IMG/VR virus record: IMGVR_UViG_3300043823_000114
Span: 26,209 to 90,208 of that record
Strand: one strand, 5' to 3'
Source: a virus
Length of the DNA stretch: 64,000 bases
The translations under genes were made by a program, and so were the position numbers. Shown piece by piece: positions 43,766 through 54,493 of the stretch. The notes beneath the pieces are model-generated. The model made no database searches. It had not been told where the DNA came from and worked only from the letters and a program-made list of their open reading frames with translations. Position 1 is the first letter of the stretch. Every line of letters begins with the position of its first letter.

Positions 43766-45757
43766 ATGTCACTGGGACGCATCAACGGGCCAATGCTAAC
43801 ACCCAACTTGGAGCGCCAAGGTATCAACATCGCCTTGGATGCAAACTTGACATATTGGGATGTTAATAACCGTTATGTTGGTATAAGAACAACTACTCCG
43901 AACTATCCACTACAAGTTTCTGGTAATGCTTACATAGGTAATGTGTATCTTTTAGGTAACACTATTACAACTGATTCTGGTGTGCTGGGGCTGGGTGCTA
44001 CTAGTAATATTAGCATCACTGGTGGTAGTAAAGATTATGTTTTAACTACCGATGGTAGTGGTAATATTTCTTGGGCTAATGTTTCTAGTATTGTAAGCGT
44101 TACTGGTTTGACTGGTAATATTATTACGCTGGGTTCAAATACATCACAGGCATTGATTAGTAATGCTGTTTCACTTACATCTAGCACAGATATCACAGAC
44201 GCAATCGCACAGTTAAACTATGTTCTTGGTAAGCTAGTACCGCAAAGTCCTCCGAATTTTCCGAACAGTACAACTATCTCAATCAGTACTGGTACTACGA
44301 CCGGACTTATGACTAATTTTACTCAGACTGATAATTCGGGTTGGGGTAACCTAAGTGTCACCGCTGGCACAAGTGTCAGTGCAGTTCGTACAGCAGTATT
44401 CCAAACTTCCGCAGTCACAAATGTAGGTCCAGGCAGTACAGGCACTGTGACTGCATATGTCAACGGAGTTCCAAACGGTAACGTCACATTGACTGGTAGC
44501 AATGCTAACACAACTAATGGCAACATTTATGTCTATAATGTAGAAGATTATCATAATGTGGTTAGCAGTGTAACGGCAGGATTCTGGACAGTGTTCTCAA
44601 CTTATGCTGTGGCTACGGCAGGTGTGCCGGCAGGTTGGAACAGAGTACATATCTATGACAGTGGTGCGGGCACACAGACAAACGATGCCACTTGGTACTA
44701 TGACTCTAGTAGTACAGGAGCTCCTGTATTCAGTAATACCAGTGTGACATTAACCAGTAACAGTACAACTTATTCTAGCACTATACCACATTTTAACAGC
44801 AGTACAGTGTTTAGATTAAAAGGTAATGTGTCTAATTTGAGCGGAGACTTATATGCAAGTTCACCATTCAGTACCAGTGCAGGTGGTGCGTTCGCTGCAC
44901 CAACAACACCCTCATACTCAAGTTTTGTACCCACTGTGTCAACCCCGTTGAGTCGTAACCTAACAGCCACTCAGTATTTTGAGACTAACACTGGCATTAC
45001 ATCTGGATTTGGTTCTAGTGCGACTGGCCCGTCAGTATCATTCACTAGCCCATATTCAGTTGGATCTTCTGGCTCAATCAATCCAGGAGTAACAGTCTTG
45101 TACAAAACTGGCACAGGCAATCAAATTGAAGAAACTGCTATCACTAATAGCTACAGTGGTGCCAGTGCCGCTTATAGAATAGTCAATCCAGATGCGGGCA
45201 CGGCTGCTGATAATCCTGCCTATACTGGCAGCGAAGCTACATTTAATAGTCAAACTAGTACGCTATATGCCACAGATGCCACAGTGGTTGCCGCAGTATT
45301 AAAGTATGATGTAACGAATTATTCAACTGGATATTTACCAGTTGGTCCTAACTTAAGTAGTGGTAGAAGCTCAAGTCAATACTTCACATTCAAGTGGACT
45401 AAGGCTGCTGTAAGTAAGTTTAATATCATTTATAGTGGAACAATAGCTGGTCTATGGGTAGCATTGCCCGGAGTCACAGATGCTAGCTATGCTAGTCCCA
45501 CAAACGGTTGGTTGAATATGGCAACAGCTTATGCGGGTTCAGGGGTTCCTGGAACTGGTACTGGGGGCAATGGTAGTACTGGGTGTAGTACAGGTGGAGC
45601 CGCAGTATTGAATTCAGTAGTAAGTGGTGGAAGTTATACTTGTACTTTTGGAACAGTGAGTTCAACATCATCGACGAACAATGAAATTTATATCCGTGTT
45701 AAACTAACAAGTGGTCAAAGTTTAACAGCATTAAGCATAGGGGCTCCGACTAACTAA
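43766..45757 (+). CDS. Tail fibre/appendage protein, 663 aa
   Basis: The N-terminus (MSLGRINGPMLTPNLERQGI, NIALDANLTYWDVNNRYVGI) and the following GIRTTTPNYPLQVSGNAYIG motif are typical of phage fibre shaft beginnings. Residues about 115-160 include a predicted helix (DITDAIAQLNYVLGKLVP). The middle and C-terminal parts are beta-rich, with a conserved-looking block PSVSFTSPYSVGSSGSINPG, TVLYKTGTGNQIEETAI and a C-terminal Gly/Ser/Cys segment (GTGTGGNGSTGCSTGGAA). It is preceded by AGGAACAG and coupled to the next gene by TAATG. Role in host binding or collar is inferred from context. Confidence 0.68.
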   Translation: MSLGRINGPMLTPNLERQGINIALDANLTYWDVNNRYVGIRTTTPNYPLQVSGNAYIGNVYLLGNTITTDSGVLGLGATSNISITGGSKDYVLTTDGSGNISWANVSSIVSVTGLTGNIITLGSNTSQALISNAVSLTSSTDITDAIAQLNYVLGKLVPQSPPNFPNSTTISISTGTTTGLMTNFTQTDNSGWGNLSVTAGTSVSAVRTAVFQTSAVTNVGPGSTGTVTAYVNGVPNGNVTLTGSNANTTNGNIYVYNVEDYHNVVSSVTAGFWTVFSTYAVATAGVPAGWNRVHIYDSGAGTQTNDATWYYDSSSTGAPVFSNTSVTLTSNSTTYSSTIPHFNSSTVFRLKGNVSNLSGDLYASSPFSTSAGGAFAAPTTPSYSSFVPTVSTPLSRNLTATQYFETNTGITSGFGSSATGPSVSFTSPYSVGSSGSINPGVTVLYKTGTGNQIEETAITNSYSGASAAYRIVNPDAGTAADNPAYTGSEATFNSQTSTLYATDATVVAAVLKYDVTNYSTGYLPVGPNLSSGRSSSQYFTFKWTKAAVSKFNIIYSGTIAGLWVALPGVTDASYASPTNGWLNMATAYAGSGVPGTGTGGNGSTGCSTGGAAVLNSVVSGGSYTCTFGTVSSTSSTNNEIYIRVKLTSGQSLTALSIGAPTN

Positions 45758-47316
45758 TGACAATATCACAAACACAGCTAGTTGATATTTTATACAAGAA
45801 ACTTAGCGGAGTTTCTAAAACAGACACCTCTACGGCAAAAGCTCCAGCAAACGAAAGTAATGCTAGCCCACAATTAAGTCCTGGCACAACTATATGGTCA
45901 CAAGACTACTATATTCCTAATGTTAGCACGCTTCCGTCAAGTAATACTACAGTCAATGGGAGTTCTGTTGTCAGTGTATATACAGGAAGTTTGGGCAGTA
46001 TTGTTCAACTATCTAGCTTGAGTGAAAGTGTAACAAATGAAACTTGGGCCACTGGTTTAACTAACTGGATTAGTCCACAGTACGGAGCAGGATACCAACT
46101 TAAGCTATATGCTGGTCCACCTGGCGCGACTGGTACAACTCCGGCAAACTACACAAACTTGCCAGTGGGTGGTTCAGGTAATAGTGATAGTTGGTACTTT
46201 GATTATATAGCGGGTATCGTTAACTTTGCTGATACAAATGTCCCAACAGCGGCGGCAAATGTGTCTAATGTAGTTTATGCTGTTGGTGCACGATATACGG
46301 GTACTCTTGGTATCAGCGTACTACCCAATGTAACAGTCACTGGTACTATAGTTGCTAACGTAGTCAATGCTAACACATATATCGGTAATATTGGTGGAAA
46401 TCTTACAGGTAATGTGAGCGGTAATGTAAGTGGAAATATTACTGGTAATACTGGTACATTCGGTAATATCTCTGGTAATGTAACTACACCATATCAGCCA
46501 TTAATTACTGGTCTTGGCACTTTGACTAACTTAACAGTCAGTGGCAATACTATCGCAAGTAATATAACTGTATCTGGTAGCTATTACGGAAATATTGTAG
46601 CAGATACGATCACTCCATATTTGACAAACGTAGTAGCATTTACAAATACCACAGCAGTCAAACTGCCCTATGGTAGTTCGAGTGCAAGACCAGCGAATAT
46701 TGCGGGTTATTTTAGATACAACAGCGATATCGCAACCATCGAATACTGTAACGGTTCAAGCTGGGTTCCATTTAATAATCAAATTACTGATCAACAGATT
46801 ACCCCTGATGGGACGCATAACAGCTTTGCGTTGTCACAGGCGGCAACAGCGGCTGGACTTATCGTAAGTATTAACGGTACAATGCAAACCCCTGGGGTAG
46901 CTTATACTGTTACTGGAACAACGATTACTTTTGCTGAAGTTCCACAAGTAACAGACTATGTTGATGTCCGTTTCATTGCTAGTGCTGGTACGACTACGCT
47001 TGACTATAACATAGTTGACGTAGCAAATGTTACTGTTGGTACTTCTAATGTTATTGTGGACAGCTTCAGCCCAGCTATCTATAGAAGCGCAAAATACATT
47101 GTTTCCAGCAGTAACGGTACAGATGCTAGTATGGCAGAAGTCATGTTGTTACAAAACGGTGCCACAACAGCTATTAGTACTATTGGAAACGTAAATACTG
47201 GGGCAAATAATCTCACATTTTACGCTAATGTCTCTGGGGGCTTAGTCAACTTCATAGCTCAGGGCACTACAACTTCTAATCAACTTAGAATTCAACGCAC
47301 TTACTTTAACGTCTAA
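45757..47316 (+). CDS. Fibre protein sharing its C-terminal module with the 2,343-aa fibre, 519 aa
   Basis: The start codon overlaps the previous stop (TAATG). After an N-terminal helix (QLVDILYKKLSGVSKTD) and beta-rich middle with GNLTGNVSGNVSGNITGN repeats, residues about 310-519 form a module. It has an IEYCNGSSW motif, a VSINGTMQTPGVAYTVTG motif with a downstream DYVDVRFIAS, then KYIVSSSNGTDASMAEVMLL and a C-terminal NQLRIQRTYFNV. The same order recurs in the 2,343-aa fibre (RFRIKRDYMAI-like end). The module may be the fibre tip or trimerisation end. No enzymatic motif. Confidence 0.68.
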   Translation: MTISQTQLVDILYKKLSGVSKTDTSTAKAPANESNASPQLSPGTTIWSQDYYIPNVSTLPSSNTTVNGSSVVSVYTGSLGSIVQLSSLSESVTNETWATGLTNWISPQYGAGYQLKLYAGPPGATGTTPANYTNLPVGGSGNSDSWYFDYIAGIVNFADTNVPTAAANVSNVVYAVGARYTGTLGISVLPNVTVTGTIVANVVNANTYIGNIGGNLTGNVSGNVSGNITGNTGTFGNISGNVTTPYQPLITGLGTLTNLTVSGNTIASNITVSGSYYGNIVADTITPYLTNVVAFTNTTAVKLPYGSSSARPANIAGYFRYNSDIATIEYCNGSSWVPFNNQITDQQITPDGTHNSFALSQAATAAGLIVSINGTMQTPGVAYTVTGTTITFAEVPQVTDYVDVRFIASAGTTTLDYNIVDVANVTVGTSNVIVDSFSPAIYRSAKYIVSSSNGTDASMAEVMLLQNGATTAISTIGNVNTGANNLTFYANVSGGLVNFIAQGTTTSNQLRIQRTYFNV

Positions 47317-47356
47317 CATCAAAAATATGACGCTAGGCACCAAAACCACGGGGTAA

Positions 47357-47364
47357 GCTAAATA
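47357..47364 (+). promoter_or_regulatory. Late promoter octamer GCTAAATA
   Basis: GCTAAATA, 30 nt before the ATG at 47395. It opens the giant fibre gene. Confidence 0.55.
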
Positions 47365-47394
47365 CGATATCAGACGGATTTTTAAGGAATATTC

Positions 47395-50300
47395 ATGTCT
47401 ATTACTCGTATTCAGAATAACCAGATTACCGACGGAACCATTGTTTCTTATGCAAAATTGCAAGCAGGTTCTTTAACAGGTAACTTATTTGCTCCCACAG
47501 TTACACTTAATAGTAACGTTACTATCAATGGTAATTTGTTTTTGGCAAACTCTGGTAACACAGCGACAATCAACGCTACAAATACTTTTGTTAATGACCC
47601 ATTAGTTGTTTTCAACAACGGATATACTGGATCGCTGACTGGTTATGATATTGGTATTCTTGTTAATCGTAACTTAAGTCCACTTGCGAGCTATGGCTCT
47701 GTGAACACAGCATGGGTATGGAGCGAAGCTGACCAGGCTTTTGAAGCTATTGCTACTACAGATACTGGTACGGGTATTGCAAGTATCAACAATAGTGGTT
47801 GGACAAATACTAAAGTTGGTAACAGCACAGTTGTTTATACACAAACTGTTGGTAACTTGGTTGTTGGCGGTAGTATTACATTAAGTGGGTCTGCTTCATT
47901 AGGCCCAATCACAGCGTCAAGTTTTCAAGGTGTTATTGGTAATGTAACACCAGCCACAGGTACATTCACTACAATAGTAACTGGTGGCCTACAAGCAGTA
48001 GCGATAGGTAACGTTACTCCAGGTACAGCAGTCTTCACTACAGCGACAACAGGTGGATTACAAGCAGTAGCGATTGGTAATGTCACGGCAGGTACTGGAT
48101 TCTTTACTCAGATTGGTTCAACAACTACAGCTAACTTAAACACTATCACTGGTGCTAGTTTTCAAGGTGTTATCGGTAATGTGACGCCCGCGGCTGGAAC
48201 ATTTACAAGCATTACTGCACAAACTGAAATAGTTGGTGGTTTACAAGCAGTTGCAATCGGTAACGTAACTCCAGGTACAGCAGTCTTCACAACACAAACA
48301 ACTGGTGGTTTACAAGCAGTGGCGATTGGTAATGTGACTCCTGGAACTGCGGCATTTACTACATTGAGTGCTACTGGTGCAAGCACATTGAACACAATAG
48401 TAGGGGCTAGCTTCCAAGGTGTTATTGGTAATGTGACTCCTAGTACAGCAACATTTACTACTGCAACTACTGGTGGATTACAAGCAGTGGCGATTGGTAA
48501 TGTGACTCCTGGAACTGGTGCATTTACAACTGGTACATTCAATACTGCAACAACTGGTGGTTTACAAGCAGTTGCAATCGGTAACGTAACTCCAGGTACA
48601 GCAGTCTTCACAACACAAACAACTGGTGGTTTACAAGCAGTGGCGATTGGTAATGTGACTCCTGGAACTGCGGCATTTACTACATTGAGTGCTACTGGTG
48701 CAACTACACTGAATACAGCAACGGGTGCAAGTTATCAAGGTGTTATTGGTAACGTTACTCCAACAACAGCATTCTTTACAACAGCGAATGCGACTACTGT
48801 TCAGGCAGCAACAATTGGTAACAGTGGTGCAGTCTTATATGGTACTTTGAATAGTGCCAGCGCAAGTCAAACAAACATCACAGCAGTTGGTACATTAAAT
48901 GGCTTAACTGTGGCAAGTGGCTATACAGCAGTAGTAAACGGTACTGCAAATAATAACGGCACTGTGTTTAGTAGTGGTGCGTTACAAGTTGCAGGTGGTG
49001 CTGGATTTGCAAGCAATGTATATGTTGGCGGCAACTTAGTGGTTGTTGGTAATATTCTGGCTAACTTGGGAAATATCAGTACTGTCACAGTGACTGGTAA
49101 CAGCGCTCAGTTCTTGGGTAATGCGGCTGGTTTTGGTGCGTTGTACGCTGGTATCACGAGTGGTTATGTATATCAGCCACAGACAGTTATCCAAGCAAGT
49201 ACAAACTTCAACGGTTACGCTCAAGTTAACCATCAAAACATTAACGGTGGTTCTTCTGCATCTACTGACTTTGTTGCAACAATGGATACTGGTACTGCTG
49301 GTGCAGGCTATATCGACATGGGTATCAACAGCAGTGGCTATGCTAGTGCTAGTGCAACATTAAGCTATGCTGGTGACGGTTATGTATATGTACAAGCTCC
49401 TGCAAGTGGTTCGCTAGGTAACTTGATGCTTGGTACTGCGGCTGCTACGGGTAACATCTTCTTTGTAACTGGTGGTCAAAACATCAATAACCAAGTGATG
49501 ACTATTACTACAAGTAATACAGTCGTAGTCACAAGTACAGTTGCGGCAACTAGCACATCAACGGGAGCTTTACAAGTTCAGGGTGGTTTGGGCGTTACTG
49601 GTGCAACATATGCTGGTTCAGTATATGATGCTGGTAATCGTGTACTAACAAGTTTGTCAAGTTCTGGTGCTGGTAATTTAACAGTTACAATCAGCGCACC
49701 ATCAAGTTCTACGATAGCTCTACCATCAACTGGTCCTGGCACTGCTCAATGGGGCGGACAGACTCAATTGCCAGTTGTAGCATTTGATGCTTATGGTCGT
49801 GCAAGCACTGCAAGCAACATTGCACTCAATACTATAGCGGTAACACAAGCTGGAAATACAGCAAATATTACAGCTAATGCAACTACTGGTTTGGTAGGAT
49901 TTGATTTAACAAACACTACAGTAACAGCGGGGGTATACGGAGATACATCTCATGTACCACAAGTAACAGTAGACAGCAAAGGTCGTGTAACAAGTTTAAG
50001 TAATGTGGCGTTCTCGTCTAGCTTTACAATTGCAGGTACTACTGGATCACAATCAGTGGCAACAGGTAGTACGCTAAGTCTTGCTGGAACATATGGTGTA
50101 ACAGTCGCAGTTGGTGCAGAGTATGCAAACATTAGTACTCCACAAGATTTAAGAACAACAGCAAGTCCTACTTTTGCCGCACTAACAAGCACTGGTGTAT
50201 TGATTTCTAGTGGTAATATTGTTGCGGCAAGTGGAACAGCGAGTACAAATACAACAACTGGCGCGTTGGTAGTTAAAGGCGGTGCTGGTGTTAGTGGTGA

Positions 50301-53300
50301 TGTTAATATAGGTGGCAATTTATCAGTTAGTGGTACACTAACTTATATTAATACAACGCAAGAAATTGTGTCTGGAGTTGAGATAGTTGCAGGCAACTTA
50401 GTAGCAAACAGTGGTACAGCAAGTTCTAACACTACTACTGGTGCGTTAGTAGTAATCGGCGGTGCAGGTATTAGTGGCGCAATTAACACAGGTGGGACTA
50501 TAAATGCAGGTGGCAATATTGTAGCTGCCGCTACTACAGTCAGCACTAGCACTACAACGGGTGCATTGATTGTGGCAGGTGGTGTGGGTATTGCAGGTGA
50601 TACTTATCATGGAGGTAATATTACTCTTGGTGGTAATATAGCATTTACTTCTAGCGGCAACGTAACACTGAATGGCGGTAATATAAATCTTGGCACTGCT
50701 GGGACCCCATCGTCAATAATGGCACCTGTTCAGACATCTCTTTACCCCTATTCATTCCAAGGTTATCCCAATACTGGAATACACGCAATTACTGGTGGAC
50801 TGATGAGATTCACGCAGAACGGTACAGATTATTTTGCCTTTAATACTTACGGCCCATACAGTCTTGTATCACACCAGTTTATTCAAGGTTCTAGTAATAC
50901 ACCTGCCATTCGTAATGGTGGATTTAATACAGGATTTTACTTTCCTTCTGCGGGAAATATTGGTGTATCAATGGGCACTGGTATAGATACGGCATATTTT
51001 ACAACTGCTGGTACTAGTAGCGCCAATATTATAAGTGGTGCTTTTACAGTCAACGGTGGCGTTGGTATAAACGGAAATGTCTTTGCTAACGCTGTCTACG
51101 ATGCTGGCAGTAGAACAGTCAGCACTAGTTCTGGCAGTGGTAATTTAACTATCTCTGCTAATTCAATATCACTGGCACTGACTGGTCCTGGTAGTACTAC
51201 TGTCGGTAGCTCAACAAGTATTCCAGTTATCACAACTGATCAATATGGTCGAGTATCAAGTCTAGGCACTGCATCTGTATCAACTTCTTTTTCAGTTGGT
51301 AACTCTACAGGCTCTACAACTACAGTGTCAAGTGGAAGTACATTGACAATTGCAGGTACATATGGTGTAACAGTTGCAGTTGGTGCAGAATATGCAAACA
51401 TTGGTACACCACAAGATCTAAGATCAACTGCTAGTCCAACATTTACTGGATTGACTGCACAAACAATCAGTACTGGTGGATTACAAGCAGTAGCGATTGG
51501 TAATGTAACCCCAGGAACTGGTGCATTTACTACAGCAACTACGAGCAGTACATTCATTGCTAGTGGTAACATTGTTGCGGCAGCATCAACAACAAGTACT
51601 TCAGCTACAACTGGTGCGTTGATTGTTCCGAACGGTGGTGTTGGTATCAGTGGTAACTTGAATGCTGGAACAGCAGGCACAAGTATCCATCAACTACTTG
51701 GTAATGTGGTCATCGGTACTGGTAATGGTCCAGCGGGTGCTTTAACTTCATTGGAAGTTAATCAAAACAATACCACTCCGTTCAACAGTACATCAACAGT
51801 TCACATATTTGGTCAACAAAGTGCTCCAACCAAACTAACTTTAGACAGCGTGGGTACTAGCGTAACATCTATGTTCATCGCTAGAACGGCGGCTGGAACA
51901 GCGACAAGCCCCAGCGCAGTACAAAGTGGTCAAGCATTAGGTGCGTTCATTGGTAGGGGTTATGGTGCAACTGGTTTCTTACTAGCCAACGTAAATCAAT
52001 CTGCGGGTATGTTGGTTAAATCCACACAAAACTTTACTGATACTGCTCAAGGAACAAGTCTATTATTCAATGTTACTCCGAACAATAGTAACTTGGCAGT
52101 AACTGCGGTAACTATCGGTAATGATGGTAACGTATTATTGGCTAACTCATTGAGTGTTGGTGGATATACATCTTTGAACGGTGTGACTGTTAATAATACT
52201 GCATTTATCTATGGTAACTTGACAGCCAACACATATACTACTTCATATGGTATACTACATGTGGCAAACACTACTGTTACTAGTAGTGCGGTTACTGGTG
52301 CTGTAGTAATCGATGGTGGTATCGGTATCAGTGGGAATATTAATAGTGCGGGGCAATTATTTGTTGGTGCCCAGGCACAATCAACGGTATTGACAAGTCC
52401 ATTGGCTGTATATCGAGGATCAAGCGCTACTGGACCTGGTGTACAGTACACTCAAGATGCATTAATCAATGCCACAAATACTGGTTCTAGCGACTTTATC
52501 GCTTATGCCAACAACTATCCTGGTCCAAGTAGTGATCATGGCTGGATGGATATGGGCTTCACTAGTGATGCATTTAATGATCCAGTCTACACTATCACGA
52601 AAACCAACGATGGTTATATATTTGCATCAGGTGCTAACAGCACAGTTGGTGGTAATTTAGTAATCTCTACGGACTATTCTGGCAGTTACAACGACATTGT
52701 TATTGGTGTTGGTAGCTTCTACGCTAATTCTGAAGTTGCTAGATTCCATGGTAATACAAGCAACAGTGGATATCTAAACTTAGAATACACAACAACAGCA
52801 TCTAGTACAAGTACTGGTGCATTGCGTGTACAAGGTGGGGTTGGCGTAGCTGGTAACATTTATGCAGGTGGTATACAAAATACTCCGATAGGTTCAGCAA
52901 CTGCAAGTACTGGTGCTTTCACAACATTGACTGCAACAAGTTTGTCATTGGCTGCACTCAATGGAACAGTTATTGGTAATGTAACCCCAGCGGCTGCAAC
53001 ATTCACTACAGTTTCTACTGGTGGTTTACAAGCAGTAGCAATAGGTAACGTAACTCCAGGAACTGGTGCATTTACAACTGGTGCATTTAGTAGCACTCTT
53101 GGTGTAACTGGAGCCACAACGCTAACAACAGCCACAACAGGTGGCTTACAAGCAGTGGCTATTGGTAATGTGACTCCTGGTACAGCAGTATTCACAACAT
53201 CTACAACAGGTGGCTTACAAGCAGTAGCCATCGGTAATGTAACTCCTGGTACAGGTGCATTTACGACTGTTACTGCTAGTGTCAGTGCTAACGCAACAGT

Positions 53301-54426
53301 GGCAAACATCACAGGTACAACAGCTACAACAAGTACTACAACTGGTGCTCTAGTAGTAGCAGGTGGTACAGGTATTGCTGGTAACTTGTGGACTGGCGGA
53401 GCCGCAACACTCAATGCGTCACAAACAAGTAACTATGACTTCAAGGTCTATGGTAACAGAACTACAAACTTGTTATGGGCTAGACCAAACAGCACATACG
53501 ATACTGTCATTATTGGTAACACGATTTCTGCGGGCAGTATCGTAAACGGAGCCGCACTACAAATTGCCACAACAGATAGTATTTTATTACCAGCTGGTAC
53601 AAGTGCTCAACGACCATCAGCAAGTGGATTGGGCACTGATACTGTCGGTATGATACGTTATAGTACAACAAGTAACGGTCTTGAATTCTATAATGGTACT
53701 GCGTGGCAAGCTCCGAGTAGCACGATCACAGTTATCACAGACCAACAATTTACTGGAACAGGTAGTACTAATACATTTACACTAAGTAGTGCAACTACTA
53801 CAGCATCAACTATTGTTAGTATCAACGGTGTTATGCAGATTCCAACACTGGCTTACAGCGTAAGTGGAACTACTCTGACATTCACAGAAAATCCATCTAA
53901 CAATGATGTTATCGATGTGCGTGTTCTGACTACTACAAGTTCAGTTAGTGAATTGACTGATATTAGTGGATTTAATAGTGTACAAACATTGGCTGCTGGG
54001 TCAACTAACAGTAACACTGCTATATTGTTTACTACTGGTTTGACAGGCGGAAGTGCTATATCACAGTACAGTATTAATACAGACGGTGGCTTTGTAACAC
54101 TAAGTCCAAACGTAACTGTTGCAAGTGCTGGTACTAGTGTCATTGACAACTTGTTTGCCAATACATATAGCAGTGCAAAATACACTATTACAGCAACACT
54201 AGCAGGTACAAATATCCGTGAAATCAACGAAGTATTAATGGTACACAATGGTGGCGTGAGTGGTGCAGGAACAGCTACAGTTATGAGCTATGGTAAAGTT
54301 AATACGGCAGGTAATACTCTAGTGACATTTGGGGCTACAACTACAGGCAATATAGCACAGTTGCAAGCAACTACAACAAACGCAAATACAATCTTCAGAA
54401 TTAAACGGGATTATATGGCAATCTAA
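47395..54426 (+). CDS. Giant repetitive tail fibre protein, 2,343 aa
   Basis: The N-terminus (MSITRIQNNQITDGTIVSYA, then DPLVVFNNGYTGSLTGYDIG) resembles T4-like long-fibre attachment segments. The shaft holds eleven copies of GGLQAVAIGNVT-P-G-T-x-x-F-T (residues about 196-432, one near 1,360, three near 1,875-1,958) and related SFQGVIGNVTP repeats. It also has several TTTGALVV-x-GGAG-x-SGD and VTVAVGAEYANI blocks, plus an inserted domain with YIDMGINSSGY (about 638) and a second with WMDMGFTSDAF (about 1,715). The last 260 residues match the end of the 519-aa protein. Such long, repeat-built proteins are trimeric fibres that bind the host. A 149-bp exact direct repeat lies within. A strong terminator follows. 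Confidence 0.75.
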   Translation: MSITRIQNNQITDGTIVSYAKLQAGSLTGNLFAPTVTLNSNVTINGNLFLANSGNTATINATNTFVNDPLVVFNNGYTGSLTGYDIGILVNRNLSPLASYGSVNTAWVWSEADQAFEAIATTDTGTGIASINNSGWTNTKVGNSTVVYTQTVGNLVVGGSITLSGSASLGPITASSFQGVIGNVTPATGTFTTIVTGGLQAVAIGNVTPGTAVFTTATTGGLQAVAIGNVTAGTGFFTQIGSTTTANLNTITGASFQGVIGNVTPAAGTFTSITAQTEIVGGLQAVAIGNVTPGTAVFTTQTTGGLQAVAIGNVTPGTAAFTTLSATGASTLNTIVGASFQGVIGNVTPSTATFTTATTGGLQAVAIGNVTPGTGAFTTGTFNTATTGGLQAVAIGNVTPGTAVFTTQTTGGLQAVAIGNVTPGTAAFTTLSATGATTLNTATGASYQGVIGNVTPTTAFFTTANATTVQAATIGNSGAVLYGTLNSASASQTNITAVGTLNGLTVASGYTAVVNGTANNNGTVFSSGALQVAGGAGFASNVYVGGNLVVVGNILANLGNISTVTVTGNSAQFLGNAAGFGALYAGITSGYVYQPQTVIQASTNFNGYAQVNHQNINGGSSASTDFVATMDTGTAGAGYIDMGINSSGYASASATLSYAGDGYVYVQAPASGSLGNLMLGTAAATGNIFFVTGGQNINNQVMTITTSNTVVVTSTVAATSTSTGALQVQGGLGVTGATYAGSVYDAGNRVLTSLSSSGAGNLTVTISAPSSSTIALPSTGPGTAQWGGQTQLPVVAFDAYGRASTASNIALNTIAVTQAGNTANITANATTGLVGFDLTNTTVTAGVYGDTSHVPQVTVDSKGRVTSLSNVAFSSSFTIAGTTGSQSVATGSTLSLAGTYGVTVAVGAEYANISTPQDLRTTASPTFAALTSTGVLISSGNIVAASGTASTNTTTGALVVKGGAGVSGDVNIGGNLSVSGTLTYINTTQEIVSGVEIVAGNLVANSGTASSNTTTGALVVIGGAGISGAINTGGTINAGGNIVAAATTVSTSTTTGALIVAGGVGIAGDTYHGGNITLGGNIAFTSSGNVTLNGGNINLGTAGTPSSIMAPVQTSLYPYSFQGYPNTGIHAITGGLMRFTQNGTDYFAFNTYGPYSLVSHQFIQGSSNTPAIRNGGFNTGFYFPSAGNIGVSMGTGIDTAYFTTAGTSSANIISGAFTVNGGVGINGNVFANAVYDAGSRTVSTSSGSGNLTISANSISLALTGPGSTTVGSSTSIPVITTDQYGRVSSLGTASVSTSFSVGNSTGSTTTVSSGSTLTIAGTYGVTVAVGAEYANIGTPQDLRSTASPTFTGLTAQTISTGGLQAVAIGNVTPGTGAFTTATTSSTFIASGNIVAAASTTSTSATTGALIVPNGGVGISGNLNAGTAGTSIHQLLGNVVIGTGNGPAGALTSLEVNQNNTTPFNSTSTVHIFGQQSAPTKLTLDSVGTSVTSMFIARTAAGTATSPSAVQSGQALGAFIGRGYGATGFLLANVNQSAGMLVKSTQNFTDTAQGTSLLFNVTPNNSNLAVTAVTIGNDGNVLLANSLSVGGYTSLNGVTVNNTAFIYGNLTANTYTTSYGILHVANTTVTSSAVTGAVVIDGGIGISGNINSAGQLFVGAQAQSTVLTSPLAVYRGSSATGPGVQYTQDALINATNTGSSDFIAYANNYPGPSSDHGWMDMGFTSDAFNDPVYTITKTNDGYIFASGANSTVGGNLVISTDYSGSYNDIVIGVGSFYANSEVARFHGNTSNSGYLNLEYTTTASSTSTGALRVQGGVGVAGNIYAGGIQNTPIGSATASTGAFTTLTATSLSLAALNGTVIGNVTPAAATFTTVSTGGLQAVAIGNVTPGTGAFTTGAFSSTLGVTGATTLTTATTGGLQAVAIGNVTPGTAVFTTSTTGGLQAVAIGNVTPGTGAFTTVTASVSANATVANITGTTATTSTTTGALVVAGGTGIAGNLWTGGAATLNASQTSNYDFKVYGNRTTNLLWARPNSTYDTVIIGNTISAGSIVNGAALQIATTDSILLPAGTSAQRPSASGLGTDTVGMIRYSTTSNGLEFYNGTAWQAPSSTITVITDQQFTGTGSTNTFTLSSATTTASTIVSINGVMQIPTLAYSVSGTTLTFTENPSNNDVIDVRVLTTTSSVSELTDISGFNSVQTLAAGSTNSNTAILFTTGLTGGSAISQYSINTDGGFVTLSPNVTVASAGTSVIDNLFANTYSSAKYTITATLAGTNIREINEVLMVHNGGVSGAGTATVMSYGKVNTAGNTLVTFGATTTGNIAQLQATTTNANTIFRIKRDYMAI
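47983..48703 (+). repeat. GGLQAVAIGNVT-coding repeat array with 149-bp exact duplication
   Basis: Seven of the eleven GGLQAVAIGNVT units of the fibre gene are clustered here. Positions 48234-48382 and 48555-48703 are identical over 149 bases, 321 bp (107 codons) apart, so duplication or unequal exchange preserves the reading frame. Confidence 0.9.
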
Positions 54427-54428
54427 TC

Positions 54429-54458
54429 AGTAGGGGTAGATGGGCTACCCCTACTTTT
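54429..54458 (+). terminator. Factor-independent terminator after the giant fibre gene
   Basis: An 11-bp perfect stem (AGTAGGGGTAG/CTACCCCTACT) with a 5-nt loop followed by TTT, directly after the stop codon. Confidence 0.9.
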
Positions 54459-54493
54459 GATCCTTTTCGGGGAATATGGAACCGGGGAAATAA

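Noticed and set aside
47983-53270. CRISPR-like array in the repeated GGLQAVAIGNVT region
   Set aside because: Repeats are in-frame, of variable spacing and part of an open fibre gene; there are no palindromic repeats and no cas genes.
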